NCBI GenBank assembly: GCA_019423745.1
Contig: JAHZAV010000009.1
Location: 23,422 to 87,421, forward strand
Length of the DNA: 64,000 bases
Origin: Lachnospiraceae bacterium
GTDB lineage: Bacteria > Bacillota > Clostridia > Lachnospirales > Lachnospiraceae
Reading direction: 5' to 3'
The notes under the pieces were generated by a model. It was not told the DNA's origin. It was given only the letters and a program-made list of their open reading frames with translations, and ran no database searches. The position numbers were made by a program, and so were the translations under genes. Position 1 is the stretch's first letter; every line of letters starts with the position of its first letter. Of the stretch, positions 8,819 through 17,771 are shown piece after piece.

Positions 8819-9463
8819 TTAATGAAAGTAATGATCCCCGATACGAATTCCGTAATTTCCATTTCCAAAAGATAAACATCCACCGACAGGATTACTTCCG
8901 GCAAGCGCATCTGCTGCTGCCTGCATAGCACTCTCTGTATAGCTTCCGCTGGATAACACACGATCCAACCACCCTGTCATGGCAGGGCCAAACTGACCGG
9001 ACTGATAGATGACTTCACGAATTGTTCCCGGATATACTCCGCTATTTACCCGGTTCATAACGACCGCACCTACTGCTACCTGCCCCTCATAAGGTTGATT
9101 ACCGGCCTCACAGAAAATTAATGCTGCCAGAAGTCGTTGATTTTCTTCCTTCGCCTGTCTTGCTGCTTCCGCTGCCAGCCTTTCTTCCTCCGCTTTTCTT
9201 CTGGCTTCCTCTTCTGCCCGAATCTGCTGTACCCGTTCCTCTTTTTTATCTACAGCAATCTGCTGTACAGATTCTGTAACCTTTTTCGCTACTTCCTGTG
9301 AAGATACACTGCCTGTAAAATTTTTTTCCAGCGAAGGTTCTCCATAAACTGTGGAAGCTTCTCCTTCCGGAGTCATGGCAAAGCTGGTAAAACCTACTGT
9401 ATTTACTGCACAAAATATTACAAATGCTGTAAACCTCAACCGTCCTTTTCTTTTTAATTTCAT
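8819..9463 (-). CDS. secreted cell wall hydrolase, SleB/Hydrolase_2 family
   Basis: A 214-residue exported protein. The N-terminus MKLKRKGRLRF followed by a hydrophobic stretch ending near SFAM is a signal peptide. A charged Glu/Arg/Ala-rich coiled-coil-like stretch (about 75-110) links it to the catalytic domain LAALIFCEAGNQPYEGQVAV, with AVVMNRVNSGVYPGTIREVI and a C-terminal IGDHYFH. These are hallmarks of the SleB-type lytic transglycosylase/amidase family; the Glu of FCEAGNQ is the probable catalytic residue. SleB enzymes degrade spore cortex, but many Clostridia carry vegetative relatives, so a germination role is unproven. It is monocistronic with its own terminator. Confidence 0.88.
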   Translation of the reverse strand: MKLKRKGRLRFTAFVIFCAVNTVGFTSFAMTPEGEASTVYGEPSLEKNFTGSVSSQEVAKKVTESVQQIAVDKKEERVQQIRAEEEARRKAEEERLAAEAARQAKEENQRLLAALIFCEAGNQPYEGQVAVGAVVMNRVNSGVYPGTIREVIYQSGQFGPAMTGWLDRVLSSGSYTESAMQAAADALAGSNPVGGCLSFGNGNYGIRIGDHYFH

Positions 9464-9676
9464 ATACTCCTACCTCCTGATTTTGTAACATTCTTACATT
9501 TCTATTATTTTTTATATGCATTATATTTCTTCTATATTACAAATGTTACAAAATTGTTACGACCGGTATTGTACTATAACATTTCAAATCTGTCAACTTT
9601 TTTATTTCATTGCTATATTTTCCTCCTTATGCTAGACTTAAAAAAAGTACATTTTCTGGAAAGGAATATACAAATC

Positions 9677-10306
9677 ATGAACTTTGATTATATTATTTTT
9701 GATGTAGATGGAACTTTGTGGGATACAACAGAAATTGTTGCAAGATCATGGAACTGTGGCTTAGAGGAACTCAAATTTAAAAGAAGACCTCTTACAGCTG
9801 CTGACATGAAACAAGAATTTGGAAAAACAATGGATGTAATTGCATCCGACCTTTTTCCACAGCTTCCTGTTGCAGAAGGCGAAGCTGTTCTGGCTACATG
9901 TTGCCAATATGAACACGAATTTTTAGAAAAATCTAATGAAAATTTTCTGTATCCTGATGTAGAAAACGTTTTTGAGCAACTCGCTTACAATCATAAGCTC
10001 TTTATTGTGAGCAACTGTCAAAGCGGTTATATTGAACTATTTCTTGAAAAGAATCATTTAGGGAAATATGTGACTGATATAGAATGCTATGGAAATACAA
10101 AGAGACCAAAAGGTGAAAACATCCGGATATTGCTGGATCGCCAGCCTGCCGGCAGCGCCTGTTACATCGGCGACACTGCCGGGGATTACTGCGCATCCAA
10201 AGAAGCCGGTGTTCCTTTTATTTTTGCTTCTTATGGATTTGGAGATGTTCCGGAAGCTCAAATGAAAATATCACATTTCAGGGATCTTCTCACCTTGCTG
10301 AAATAA
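9677..10306 (+). CDS. HAD-superfamily hydrolase, phosphoglycolate phosphatase-like
   Basis: The chosen start is the ATG at 9677 preceded by AAAGGAA, which gives 209 residues; the frame extends 41 codons upstream but lacks a ribosome site there. Motif I is IIFDVDGTLWDT (residues 5-16), motif II LFIVSNC, and motif III KPK-like KRPKG with CYIGDTAGDYCASKEAG holding the Asp pair. An alpha-helical cap lies between motifs I and II, as in subfamily IA phosphatases. Natural substrates of such small enzymes (phosphoglycolate, sugar phosphates, nucleotides) cannot be told from sequence. It converges on the AEC carrier gene with only 4 bp between stops. Confidence 0.85.
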   Translation: MNFDYIIFDVDGTLWDTTEIVARSWNCGLEELKFKRRPLTAADMKQEFGKTMDVIASDLFPQLPVAEGEAVLATCCQYEHEFLEKSNENFLYPDVENVFEQLAYNHKLFIVSNCQSGYIELFLEKNHLGKYVTDIECYGNTKRPKGENIRILLDRQPAGSACYIGDTAGDYCASKEAGVPFIFASYGFGDVPEAQMKISHFRDLLTLLK

Positions 10307-10310
10307 TATA

Positions 10311-11237
10311 TTATACAAGAAATACTTGATGGATGATAAGGCTCCAGACAGGAATTGCTACTACCGAAAGCACCGTTGTAAGTACTACACATTGCGTAGC
10401 AAATTCTTCATCCCCGTGATATTTCAATGCCAGAATCGCTGTCGTAGTTCCTGCAGGCATGGCTGCCAATGTAACCGAAACTCCTGCCACCACAGGATCT
10501 ACCCCTGCAAGCAGACAGCCAAAAAGCACTACCGTTGGTATAAAAATCAGGCGAATTGCCGAGTAGGCGGCAGTGATTTTGGTAACCATGTGTCTCATGT
10601 CGGTATCCATCAGGATCGTTCCAATCAAAATCATTGTAATAGCTGTAGTACAGCCACCGATTTCTTCAATGCCTGTATTTAGAAATTCCGGCAGCTGAAA
10701 CTGTGTCAGCATAAGAACAATTCCTATTTCTACTGCTATGATACATGGATGGGTCAGTACTTTCTTTATCACTTCTTTCCTGCTTGGACTTTGTGTAAAA
10801 TAAGATATCCCTGCTGACCACATGACAATACGCTGTGGAATCAGATAGACGGATGCATACAAAAGACCCAGTGAACCGTATAGCCCTTCTGCCACAGGAT
10901 TCCCCAGAAATCCTGCATTGGAGCACACGGTAGCATATTGTAAAACCATCCTTTTACCCTTAGGCACTTTTCGGTACAATATTCCACTGATAATGGTACA
11001 GAACACCTGAATTAAAATAGAGATTACAAAAATCTCTAACTCTGCAATAAGAACAGACTGATCCATAGGAATGCAAAATGCTGTAATAATATTGCACGGA
11101 AGGATTAAATTGATCACCAGATCTGTAAGTACAGTTTTTCCTTCTTTTGTTATAATGTTTTTCTTTCTTAAGATGACGCCAATTCCCATTAAAAGAAGCA
11201 TCATCACTTGCAAATCAAATAAACCTTCTATCTTCAT
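10311..11237 (-). CDS. AEC family transporter (auxin efflux carrier-like permease)
   Basis: A 308-residue permease with about ten hydrophobic segments arranged as two inverted halves. Each half holds a polar break typical of the family: LILPCNII in the first, MPAGTTTAILALKYHGDEEFAT in the second. Bacterial AEC proteins such as MdcF, MleP and YfdV carry malonate, malate or other organic anions. The start at 11237 overlaps the stop of the NYN gene as ATGA, so the two are co-expressed. No metabolic gene next to it fixes the substrate. Confidence 0.9.
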   Translation of the reverse strand: MKIEGLFDLQVMMLLLMGIGVILRKKNIITKEGKTVLTDLVINLILPCNIITAFCIPMDQSVLIAELEIFVISILIQVFCTIISGILYRKVPKGKRMVLQYATVCSNAGFLGNPVAEGLYGSLGLLYASVYLIPQRIVMWSAGISYFTQSPSRKEVIKKVLTHPCIIAVEIGIVLMLTQFQLPEFLNTGIEEIGGCTTAITMILIGTILMDTDMRHMVTKITAAYSAIRLIFIPTVVLFGCLLAGVDPVVAGVSVTLAAMPAGTTTAILALKYHGDEEFATQCVVLTTVLSVVAIPVWSLIIHQVFLV

Positions 11238-12154
11238 TTGGTATCTTTCCTTTTTTCGTAGACTGCACGATTATTTTCTCCATCCTCTTCCACATGCACT
11301 CCACTGAAACTCTGAATATATTGCTTAAACTGTGAGAAACCGTAATCTCTGACCTTAAAGTCTCCAAACTGATTGCGGATCCGGTTTCCCAGCACACTTA
11401 AGGATACCCCATGCTTTCCTGCATCTTTGATCTGTCGGTGAATAAATTCTTCAAGCTGCTCTTTTTTATTTCTGTCTTCGTAGAGTGTTACTGTAATCTG
11501 AGACCCTGACTGGATGAGTTTCAGCTTCGGAAATGACTCTAAGAACTTGGATAAAAGGCTGTACCCATAGCGCCTTACATCAAAATCCGGATATAATTTA
11601 ACAAGCCGGCTTCCCACTTCTCCTAAACCTGTCACTCTATCATCATTCTGATTTTCCGTAATAATTTTTACTACTGCTTCCTCAATCTGACTCCTTGCAA
11701 CTGCATCATTTTCGCTCATGCTTCCTTCTAACAGAAGCTCCAGAACGGTAAATATATCACACGCTTTACGGAAAGGAGCGGGAGTTTTATTTTCTCCCAT
11801 CCCAATTACAGTTTTTCCACTTTCCCGCAGTCTGCTGGCCAACTTTGTAAAATCACTGTCACTGGAAACAAGACAAAACCCTTCCAGTTCACTCGTATAA
11901 AGCATGTCCATGGCATCAATAATCATCGCTGAATCTGTCGAATTTTTCCCATGCGTATAACTGAACTGCTGGATAGGTGTAATGGAATTATTCAGTAATT
12001 CCTCTTTCCACCCCGCATTATTTGTGCTTGTCCAATCCCCATATATTCTTTTATATGTAACATTACCATATTTAGATAATTCATCTAAAATAGGCTCTAT
12101 ATATTTTGCAGATACATTATCTGCATCAATTAAAAGTGCAAATCTGTCTTCCAT
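11234..12154 (-). CDS. NYN-domain ribonuclease-like protein with two OST-HTH/LOTUS domains
   Basis: The ATG at 12154 has the strong site CGGAGGAAAG, so it is preferred over 12196; the product is 306 residues. The N-terminal NYN (PIN-like) domain shows LLIDADNVSAK, YGDW, a Thr-Asp-Ser triad in STDSAMIIDAMDML and LVSSDSDFTKLA, the acidic residues expected to bind metal for RNA cleavage. Two OST-HTH (LOTUS) units follow, at about 155-215 and 225-285, with FDVRRYGYSLLSKFLES and FKVRDYGFSQFKQYIQS as their repeated cores. The LabA/DUF88 group is linked to RNA processing; the target here is unknown. It is translationally coupled to the AEC carrier. Confidence 0.88.
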   Translation of the reverse strand: MEDRFALLIDADNVSAKYIEPILDELSKYGNVTYKRIYGDWTSTNNAGWKEELLNNSITPIQQFSYTHGKNSTDSAMIIDAMDMLYTSELEGFCLVSSDSDFTKLASRLRESGKTVIGMGENKTPAPFRKACDIFTVLELLLEGSMSENDAVARSQIEEAVVKIITENQNDDRVTGLGEVGSRLVKLYPDFDVRRYGYSLLSKFLESFPKLKLIQSGSQITVTLYEDRNKKEQLEEFIHRQIKDAGKHGVSLSVLGNRIRNQFGDFKVRDYGFSQFKQYIQSFSGVHVEEDGENNRAVYEKRKDTK

Positions 12155-12323
12155 TTCTTTCCTCCGGTTATTCTGTTCTACTGCTTTTACGGACATTAAC
12201 CATCACATATTATATCATAACTTTTCCCATTAGTCGCATGATAATTTTTCTCACTTATAACTATGAAACACTTGCCATCTGGTTTTAAATACTATATAAT
12301 GTCGATATCGAGGTGATATTTTT

Positions 12324-12935
12324 ATGACAATTGATACAAAAGATATGCTGAACAGCATTTTACAGAGTATTTCACGAATTGATTATATAAAACCAGACGA
12401 AATTCCAAATATTGATTTGTATATGGATCAGGTAACGACTTTTATGGAAAGCCAGCTCAGCTCCACACGCCGATATAAAGAAGACAAAATTCTCACAAAA
12501 ACTATGATCAATAATTACGCTAAAAATAATCTCCTTCCCCCTCCGGTAAAGAAGAAATATTCTAAAGAACATGTGCTTGTCATGATCTTTATCTATTATT
12601 TCAAAAATATTCTTTCTATTAAGGATATTGAAAAGCTTTTAAAACCTCTCACTGATAAATATTTTGGTGTAGAAGATAGCTTTAACATCACATCTATCTA
12701 CGAAGAGGTATGCAGCCTGGAAAAATCCAGAATTGACTCTCTTGCAAAAGATATCTCCAAACTTTACTGCTCATCAAAGGAAACCTTTCAGGATGCTCCT
12801 GAGGAAGACAAAGATTCTTTGCAGCTTTTTTCTTTTATTTGCAACCTGGCCTTCGATGTTTATATCAAGAAGCAGTTAATGGAAAAACTTATCGATCAGC
12901 TTCCGGATAAGTCTTCTTCAAAAAAGGGAAAATAA
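12324..12935 (+). CDS. DUF1836 domain protein
   Basis: A 203-residue protein whose central part (IPNIDLYMDQVTTFME, TKTMINNYAKNNLLPPP, YSKEHVLVMIFIYYFK) matches the DUF1836 family widespread in Lachnospiraceae. The pattern resembles a MerR-like DNA-binding unit in which a Met-Ile-Asn-Tyr-x-Lys helix precedes LLPPP, so a regulatory role is plausible but unproven. The start at 12324 follows a GAGGTG-type site. It reads away from the NYN gene, with 169 bp between their starts for both promoters, and ends before a strong bidirectional terminator. Confidence 0.85.
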   Translation: MTIDTKDMLNSILQSISRIDYIKPDEIPNIDLYMDQVTTFMESQLSSTRRYKEDKILTKTMINNYAKNNLLPPPVKKKYSKEHVLVMIFIYYFKNILSIKDIEKLLKPLTDKYFGVEDSFNITSIYEEVCSLEKSRIDSLAKDISKLYCSSKETFQDAPEEDKDSLQLFSFICNLAFDVYIKKQLMEKLIDQLPDKSSSKKGK

Positions 12936-12969
12936 GAGGCAGAAACGATATTTATTTCATCCAAAAACA

Positions 12970-13017
12970 AACGATAAAATAAGCGGGCAGATTTATTTGC
13001 CTGCTTATTTTATCGTT
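12970..13017. terminator. bidirectional Rho-independent terminator
   Basis: A 20-bp stem (left arm aacgataaaataagcgggca, one G-T wobble) closes a 9-nt loop, with A and T runs at the base on both strands. It lies between the convergent DUF1836 and substrate-binding lipoprotein genes and can serve both. Confidence 0.85.
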
Positions 13018-13022
13018 ATATT

Positions 13023-14063
13023 CTAATCTGCAGCTTTTTCTGCAAATGCAGTATTCACAAGTTTATCATATGGCGCCCGGCTGCTCAGTTCACCGGCTTC
13101 TTCTAGAATATCCTGAAGAAGCTCAAAACTCTCCTCCGCGAATATCAAATCTTCTGCCCAGGTATCCTGCTCATAGTACCTGGTTACAATTGTCGTAATG
13201 GTTTCTGGATCTGATTCTTCAAACTGTGGCTCAATCACAGCTGCAATCTCCTCTGGCGTATGGTCCTGTACATATTCCATACCTTTTTGAATGGCATTAG
13301 TAAATCCCTGAATAACCTCCGGGTTTTCTTGTATATAACTCTCTTTTGCAGAGAATGCTGTATATGGTACATAACCACTGTCTGTTCCCAGAGAAGCCAC
13401 CACATATCCTTTTCCTTCTTCTTCCAGGCTGGTCGCTCCAGGTTCAAATTCAACTGTAAAATCTCCCTCTCCACCAGAAAATGCTGCCGCGGTCGAACCA
13501 AAATCAATACTTTGATCAATCGTAAGATCCTTCTGCGGGTCAATGCCGTTTTGTTTCAGGATATACTCAAATACCATCTCCGGCATACCACCTTTACGCC
13601 CGCCAAGAACAAGACTTCCTTTTAAGTCCTCCCAAGAAAAATCTTCCATGGGTTCACGTGCAACAAGGAAATTCCCAGCACGCTGTGTTAACTGTGCAAA
13701 ATTTACTACAATATCATTCGCTCCTTCATTATAGGTATAGATAGATGCTTCTGATCCCATGAAACCAATATCTGCCTCACCCGATAACACTGCGGTCATA
13801 GTTTTATCAGCACCAAATCCTGTTACCAAATCTAATTCTATTCCCTCTTCTGCAAAGTAGCCTTCTTCAATTGCCACATACATCGGCGCATAAAAAATAG
13901 AATGCGCAACTTCATTCAATACAACTTTCACTGGTTCTGCATTCTCTTCCGATTGTTTGCCTGCACTCATTGGGACAGCCTCTTCCTTTTCAGACGAGCA
14001 TCCCGCTAAAGTTACCATCATCATAGTTACGCAAAGAAATATAGAAATTAAACGCTTTTTCAT
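13023..14063 (-). CDS. ABC transporter substrate-binding lipoprotein, NMT1/SsuA-like
   Basis: A 346-residue lipoprotein with signal peptide MKKRLISIFLCV and lipobox LAGC (Cys at about 22). The mature part has the NMT1/THI5-like periplasmic fold: HSIFYAPMYVAIEEGYFAEE, LSGEADIGFMGSEASIY, then DLKGSLVLGGRKGGMPE and FEPGATSLEEEG. Such proteins bind sulfonates, taurine or pyrimidine-type thiamin precursors. No permease or ATPase gene lies beside it, which is unusual for the family. The ATG follows AAGGAGG. The upstream region holds copy 1 of a palindromic repeat whose other copy precedes the sensor kinase at 17613, hinting at shared control. Confidence 0.88.
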   Translation of the reverse strand: MKKRLISIFLCVTMMMVTLAGCSSEKEEAVPMSAGKQSEENAEPVKVVLNEVAHSIFYAPMYVAIEEGYFAEEGIELDLVTGFGADKTMTAVLSGEADIGFMGSEASIYTYNEGANDIVVNFAQLTQRAGNFLVAREPMEDFSWEDLKGSLVLGGRKGGMPEMVFEYILKQNGIDPQKDLTIDQSIDFGSTAAAFSGGEGDFTVEFEPGATSLEEEGKGYVVASLGTDSGYVPYTAFSAKESYIQENPEVIQGFTNAIQKGMEYVQDHTPEEIAAVIEPQFEESDPETITTIVTRYYEQDTWAEDLIFAEESFELLQDILEEAGELSSRAPYDKLVNTAFAEKAAD

Positions 14064-14130
14064 AAGTTCCTCCTTTTGACTCTAATACTATAATATATGC
14101 CGCAAATAATATTGGTGCTATAATCTTCAA

Positions 14131-14221
14131 TTTTACACACCACCTTCTGCAGTTTTCCCCACCACTTAATGCAAAATGGCACGTAACACTTTTAAAAAGT
14201 GTTACGTGCCATTTTGCATTA
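14131..14221 (-). repeat. palindromic element, copy 1 (upstream of lipoprotein gene, overlapping EIIC stop)
   Basis: A 55-bp perfect palindrome (14167-14221, 27-bp arms around one central base) ends in the stop codon of the EIIC gene. On the minus strand it is followed by a TGCATTAA box and a tail ending in TGGTGTGTAAAA. The core ACGTAACACTTTT is shared with copy 2 at 17686-17770, but the flanking stem pairs differ in a compensated way (GGC/GCC here, GGG/CCC there). No T run follows, so it is not a plain terminator. It could be an RNA element in the leader of the lipoprotein gene or a miniature repeated sequence. Confidence 0.8.
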
Positions 14222-15253
14222 ATATTCTAATTCCATTTTTGATGGAGCTACATTTTCTCTTATTTTTACTCGTTTCTTAAATATTGTACTTCCCACTAGC
14301 CCAGCAGCGCATCCTCCTAACATAGCAAAAAACAATGCCAACACTACCTGTAACGGTGAATTGAATGCAAATGGAGCCAAAAGTCCTGGAATTGGAGATG
14401 CGGTTCCCGGCGCATTATTAATAATGTGAAAAACTGCAGCGGAAATCCCTGCCAAACCACCTCCGAAGAAATTGGAACAATATATGGGGATTGGATGAGT
14501 TGTAATAATATCTGCCTGGGTAAGCGGCTCCATCATCACAGCAATCACATTACTTCTATCTCCTAATTTCAGTCTTGAAAAAATAAGTCCATTGGTAAAT
14601 GATCCCCCAAAACATGCTATGGACGCAATTCCCATAGCAAGTCCATTCAGCCCTAACATAGCTGTAAGAGCCATGGAGCTCAACGGTGATGTACAAATCA
14701 TTTTAATAATTCCACCCAACAGGAATCCCATTACGATAGGTGATTGTTCAGCCGCCGCGGAAATAGTTTCTCCTATATGTGCAAGTGTACTATTTACTAC
14801 TGGATCAGCAGCAAATGCAATAAATCGTGCCAGCGGTGCAAGTAAAATAGCTCCTCCTATTATATTCACACCTTCCGGAAGTTTTTTTTCAATAATCGGG
14901 GAAAGAAATCCTGCAATATATCCCGCAATAAATCCAGGCAGAATACCATATCCTCCTACTGCAACTCCTGTTACAACTGCAAGTACAGGATTAGCTCCCA
15001 TAGCAATTGGAACCATAATTCCTGCTGCAACTCCTCCAAGTCCCCCCGCTGTCTCTCCTACTTCACGGAAAAATTCCAGACCAAGTAAATCTCCTGTGAT
15101 ATATTTATGAATAGCTTCTACAAGAAAAGTTGCAATCGCTGCATTTGCCATTCCTGACATTGCAGCCTGGCCTTTGGGCATTTTCAAACTAAATAGTGAA
15201 AATCCAGCCAAGGTAATCAACAGTAATCCGACTCCTGATACAATCGTAAGCAT
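14219..15253 (-). CDS. PTS transporter subunit EIIC (PTS_EIIC_2 family)
   Basis: A 344-residue membrane protein rich in Gly, Ala and Ile with about eight to ten hydrophobic segments. GGLGGVAAGIMVPIAMGANP, EKKLPEGVNIIGGAILLAP, PIVMGFLLGGIIKMICTSP and THPIPIYCSNFFGGGLAG match the stand-alone EIIC_2 permeases of Firmicutes. No EIIA, EIIB or HPr gene adjoins it; PTS enzyme I is about 10 kb away. The ATG at 15253 follows GGAGGG. Placement immediately after the YcbA/YcbB-like two-component genes makes it a likely target of that system. The sugar or other substrate is not known. Confidence 0.87.
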   Translation of the reverse strand: MLTIVSGVGLLLITLAGFSLFSLKMPKGQAAMSGMANAAIATFLVEAIHKYITGDLLGLEFFREVGETAGGLGGVAAGIMVPIAMGANPVLAVVTGVAVGGYGILPGFIAGYIAGFLSPIIEKKLPEGVNIIGGAILLAPLARFIAFAADPVVNSTLAHIGETISAAAEQSPIVMGFLLGGIIKMICTSPLSSMALTAMLGLNGLAMGIASIACFGGSFTNGLIFSRLKLGDRSNVIAVMMEPLTQADIITTHPIPIYCSNFFGGGLAGISAAVFHIINNAPGTASPIPGLLAPFAFNSPLQVVLALFFAMLGGCAAGLVGSTIFKKRVKIRENVAPSKMELEY

Positions 15254-15360
15254 ATGTTCTCCCTCCTGCTTATTATTTTTTTCTATTTGTACGTTTCATT
15301 GATAGATATATTTTATATGTAGAGTTTCAAAAAATTACAAACCGTAACAATTTCCACAAA

Positions 15361-15421
15361 AAAAACAGTATTACACTTGCAAAAATGTGAGTTTTCACAA
15401 AACACAAATGATAATACTGTA
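15361..15421 (-). terminator. Rho-independent terminator of the two-component operon
   Basis: On the minus strand ACAGTATTA pairs with TAATACTGT around a partly paired inner segment and is followed by eight T. It separates the response regulator gene from EIIC. The remaining bases up to 15253 must hold the EIIC promoter. Confidence 0.75.
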
Positions 15422-15458
15422 TATTTTTACTAATATATCTCATTACTATAGATTTTTT

Positions 15459-16322
15459 TTATCTTTCCATGCTATAAGAAACAAGCGCATTTAAAAAATT
15501 TTTAATTTTTACATTTCCATGCTTTTTTCCTTTCCCTCTTATAAAATCCATCTCTCTGCGTACTTGTTCAAAATTGTATAAAGTATTGGAATATTCAACA
15601 AAAATATCATTTCCATAATCTTCTACTCCAAGGTGAGCTAAATTTACAAGTCCCGCATTCGCTGCCCGCCGTATACGCTGTTCCATTGATTTTGGAGAAC
15701 TGCTAAATTTTCCACACAATTCACTCAATGTAGTTTCTTCCATGTGTTCATGGTGAGAAAGCATATACTCCGCAACCGTTAAAATATCCTTACTTCCGGT
15801 ATCTCCAATAATTCCCAGTCTTTGAAGAATATTTTTAACAGCAGCCATCGATTCCTGACTGCTCAACTCACTCCCCCCTCCTGACGGTATATCTCCCTTG
15901 TATACATTCATATCCGCCATAAAAATCTGTTGTACCTTCTGCATAGTTCGCTGCATACACAAAGAATCCTGAACCTTCCGGATCACATTCTCCACCTCTA
16001 CACTATTCACAGGTTTTTGTATAAAAAACTCTGCTCCTGCCTCATAGGCAGAAGCAATCATATCTTTAGAAGATACCTGGGAAAGCATAATAAATGCTGT
16101 ATTCGGAAGAATCGGTTTGGCTTTTTGCACAAGAGAAATTCCGTCCATCTCTGGCATAAGCAAGTCCACAATTACAATATCCGGATTCATTTCTTCAAAA
16201 TCCTCCATTGCATCTCTGCCATTTTGTGCATATCCACATATTGTCCCAAGTTCACGGTCCATAATAATCCGTTTTAATATATTTAATATATTTCTGTCAT
16301 CATCAATAAGATAAAATTCCAT
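15459..16322 (-). CDS. response regulator with YcbB-type output domain (GlnL-like)
   Basis: A 287-residue regulator. The receiver domain (1-120) has the acidic pair DDD near the N-terminus, phospho-acceptor Asp in IVIVDLLMPEMDG, Ser/Thr in IMLSQ and Lys in FIQKPVN. The C-terminal half (LGIIGDTGSKDI, SSPKSMEQRIRRAANAGLVNLAHLGVEDYGN) resembles the YcbB output domain of Bacillus GlnL, which controls glutamine uptake genes. It follows the kinase gene by 16 bp and is terminated by its own hairpin. The signal here need not be glutamine; the adjacent EIIC and lipoprotein genes are the obvious candidate targets. Confidence 0.87.
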   Translation of the reverse strand: MEFYLIDDDRNILNILKRIIMDRELGTICGYAQNGRDAMEDFEEMNPDIVIVDLLMPEMDGISLVQKAKPILPNTAFIMLSQVSSKDMIASAYEAGAEFFIQKPVNSVEVENVIRKVQDSLCMQRTMQKVQQIFMADMNVYKGDIPSGGGSELSSQESMAAVKNILQRLGIIGDTGSKDILTVAEYMLSHHEHMEETTLSELCGKFSSSPKSMEQRIRRAANAGLVNLAHLGVEDYGNDIFVEYSNTLYNFEQVRREMDFIRGKGKKHGNVKIKNFLNALVSYSMER

Positions 16323-16338
16323 TTTTGTCCCCTATCTG

Positions 16339-17613
16339 TTATCTGCTGCCCTGCATTATCATTGCTCCACAAGGAATAGATATCATAAATGTTGTATTTC
16401 CCGGCATAGAGCTTACAGAAATTGTACCAGAAAACTGAGTTTCTACAAGATTCTGTACAATATTCAGTCCCAGCCCTCTATTTACAATTCCTGTTTCGTA
16501 ATCAATTTTTGTCGAAAATCCTGCATCAAAGACAAATTCTATATCCTCTTTGCTGATTCCTGGTCCATGATCTGTTATCTGAAAAATATAAAACCCGTTT
16601 TGCTTTTTCTCTGAAAATATTATTTCGACACGGCTTCCCTTTTCCGCCTCTACCGCATTCAAAAAAAGATTACCCAAAATTGACATCAAAAAATAGTGCT
16701 TATCCGTATAAAAGTCTGCCTGACAGTCCATGTTTAAATCAATCTGTTTTTTATATTCATCCGCTGTTTTTAAAACTGCACTTTTCAAAATCTTCAACAA
16801 CTCTGAAAAAAGAAGCTTATCATTCTTCACTTCTTTATCAAGTGCCTCCGTCAACCCCCGCATGATCAAAAAATATTCTTTTTTAATTTCATGAACGTCT
16901 TTTGCAACAGATAACGCTGCTTCGGCAAGCTGCTGACTACTCTCATTTTCCTTCAGCTTTTCAAAAAGATGATAAGCCGTAGCCATTGTATCTTCAATAG
17001 ACGCACTATTTTTTTTCATCCAAATTACTTCTTCATTTAACTTAGAAATCAAAAGCAAAAGGCGATTATAGCGATCTTCGTGATCTTTTCTAAGCAAAAC
17101 AAGATGATATTGACGAAACAACGTTACAATTCCCCATATTATAATCCCACGAAGGCAAGCGATCACAAAAATTCCTGTTTGTGTATCAACTTCAAATGCT
17201 CCCCAGGCCATCCTCACAAAAAGTTCTAAAAAATTTGCCAAATAATCAATTATAATCAAAGGAACAATATATAAATTACTTTTTAAAATTGGAATTTTTA
17301 AAATTTTTCCATATAAATATAACAAAAACCCATAGCTGATATAAAACACAATTTCCGGAAAAACTGCATTTATACGCCCTGCAATATCCCCATTTTGCAG
17401 CCAATATAATATAATACGGGTTGCAAAAACACCGGCGGAAGAAAAAACGGTCACTGGAAGAAGCGGAAATTCATCCACCAGAAAAAAGAAAGCTGCAAGA
17501 AAAATAACCCCCATTGAAATTTGGAAATCTACAACAAAAACCGTCATACTAACCTGAGCTGCAAGAATTACAGCCAGTGTATAAAACAAAATTATTCCTG
17601 CTTTTTTCTTCAT
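16339..17613 (-). CDS. sensor histidine kinase, YcbA/GlnK-like
   Basis: The ATG at 17613 behind AAGGAGGAAT is the real start, giving 424 residues rather than the longer frame to 17685. About six transmembrane segments fill residues 1-180. A coiled coil leads to the phospho-acceptor region DVHEIKKEYF. The ATPase domain carries an N box (LGNLFLNAVEAEKGS), G1 DHGPGIS and G2 GLGLNIVQNLVE. The membrane-embedded sensor without a large extracellular loop fits kinases sensing a transporter or lipid-phase cue. Copy 2 of the palindromic element lies in its leader. Confidence 0.88.
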   Translation of the reverse strand: MKKKAGIILFYTLAVILAAQVSMTVFVVDFQISMGVIFLAAFFFLVDEFPLLPVTVFSSAGVFATRIILYWLQNGDIAGRINAVFPEIVFYISYGFLLYLYGKILKIPILKSNLYIVPLIIIDYLANFLELFVRMAWGAFEVDTQTGIFVIACLRGIIIWGIVTLFRQYHLVLLRKDHEDRYNRLLLLISKLNEEVIWMKKNSASIEDTMATAYHLFEKLKENESSQQLAEAALSVAKDVHEIKKEYFLIMRGLTEALDKEVKNDKLLFSELLKILKSAVLKTADEYKKQIDLNMDCQADFYTDKHYFLMSILGNLFLNAVEAEKGSRVEIIFSEKKQNGFYIFQITDHGPGISKEDIEFVFDAGFSTKIDYETGIVNRGLGLNIVQNLVETQFSGTISVSSMPGNTTFMISIPCGAMIMQGSR

Positions 17614-17685
17614 AGCATTCCTCCTTATATCTAATATAGAGTCTTTACATCTGTTTGTATAGATACAAATAAAAGAAAAAAGCAT

Positions 17686-17770
17686 TTTTACACACCATTT
17701 TTTACAATTTTACCCATGGATTAATGCAGTTTGGGACGTAACACTTTTTAAAAGTGTTACGTCCCAAACT
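17686..17770 (-). repeat. palindromic element, copy 2 (upstream of kinase gene)
   Basis: A 43-bp perfect palindrome (17728-17770, 21-bp arms) with core ACGTAACACTTTT begins 2 bp after the stop of the gene at 17772. On the minus strand it is followed by TGCATTAA and a tail ending TGGTGTGTAAAA, as in copy 1 at 14131-14221. Stem pairs adjoining the shared core differ from copy 1 but remain complementary. Confidence 0.8.
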
Positions 17771-17771
17771 A

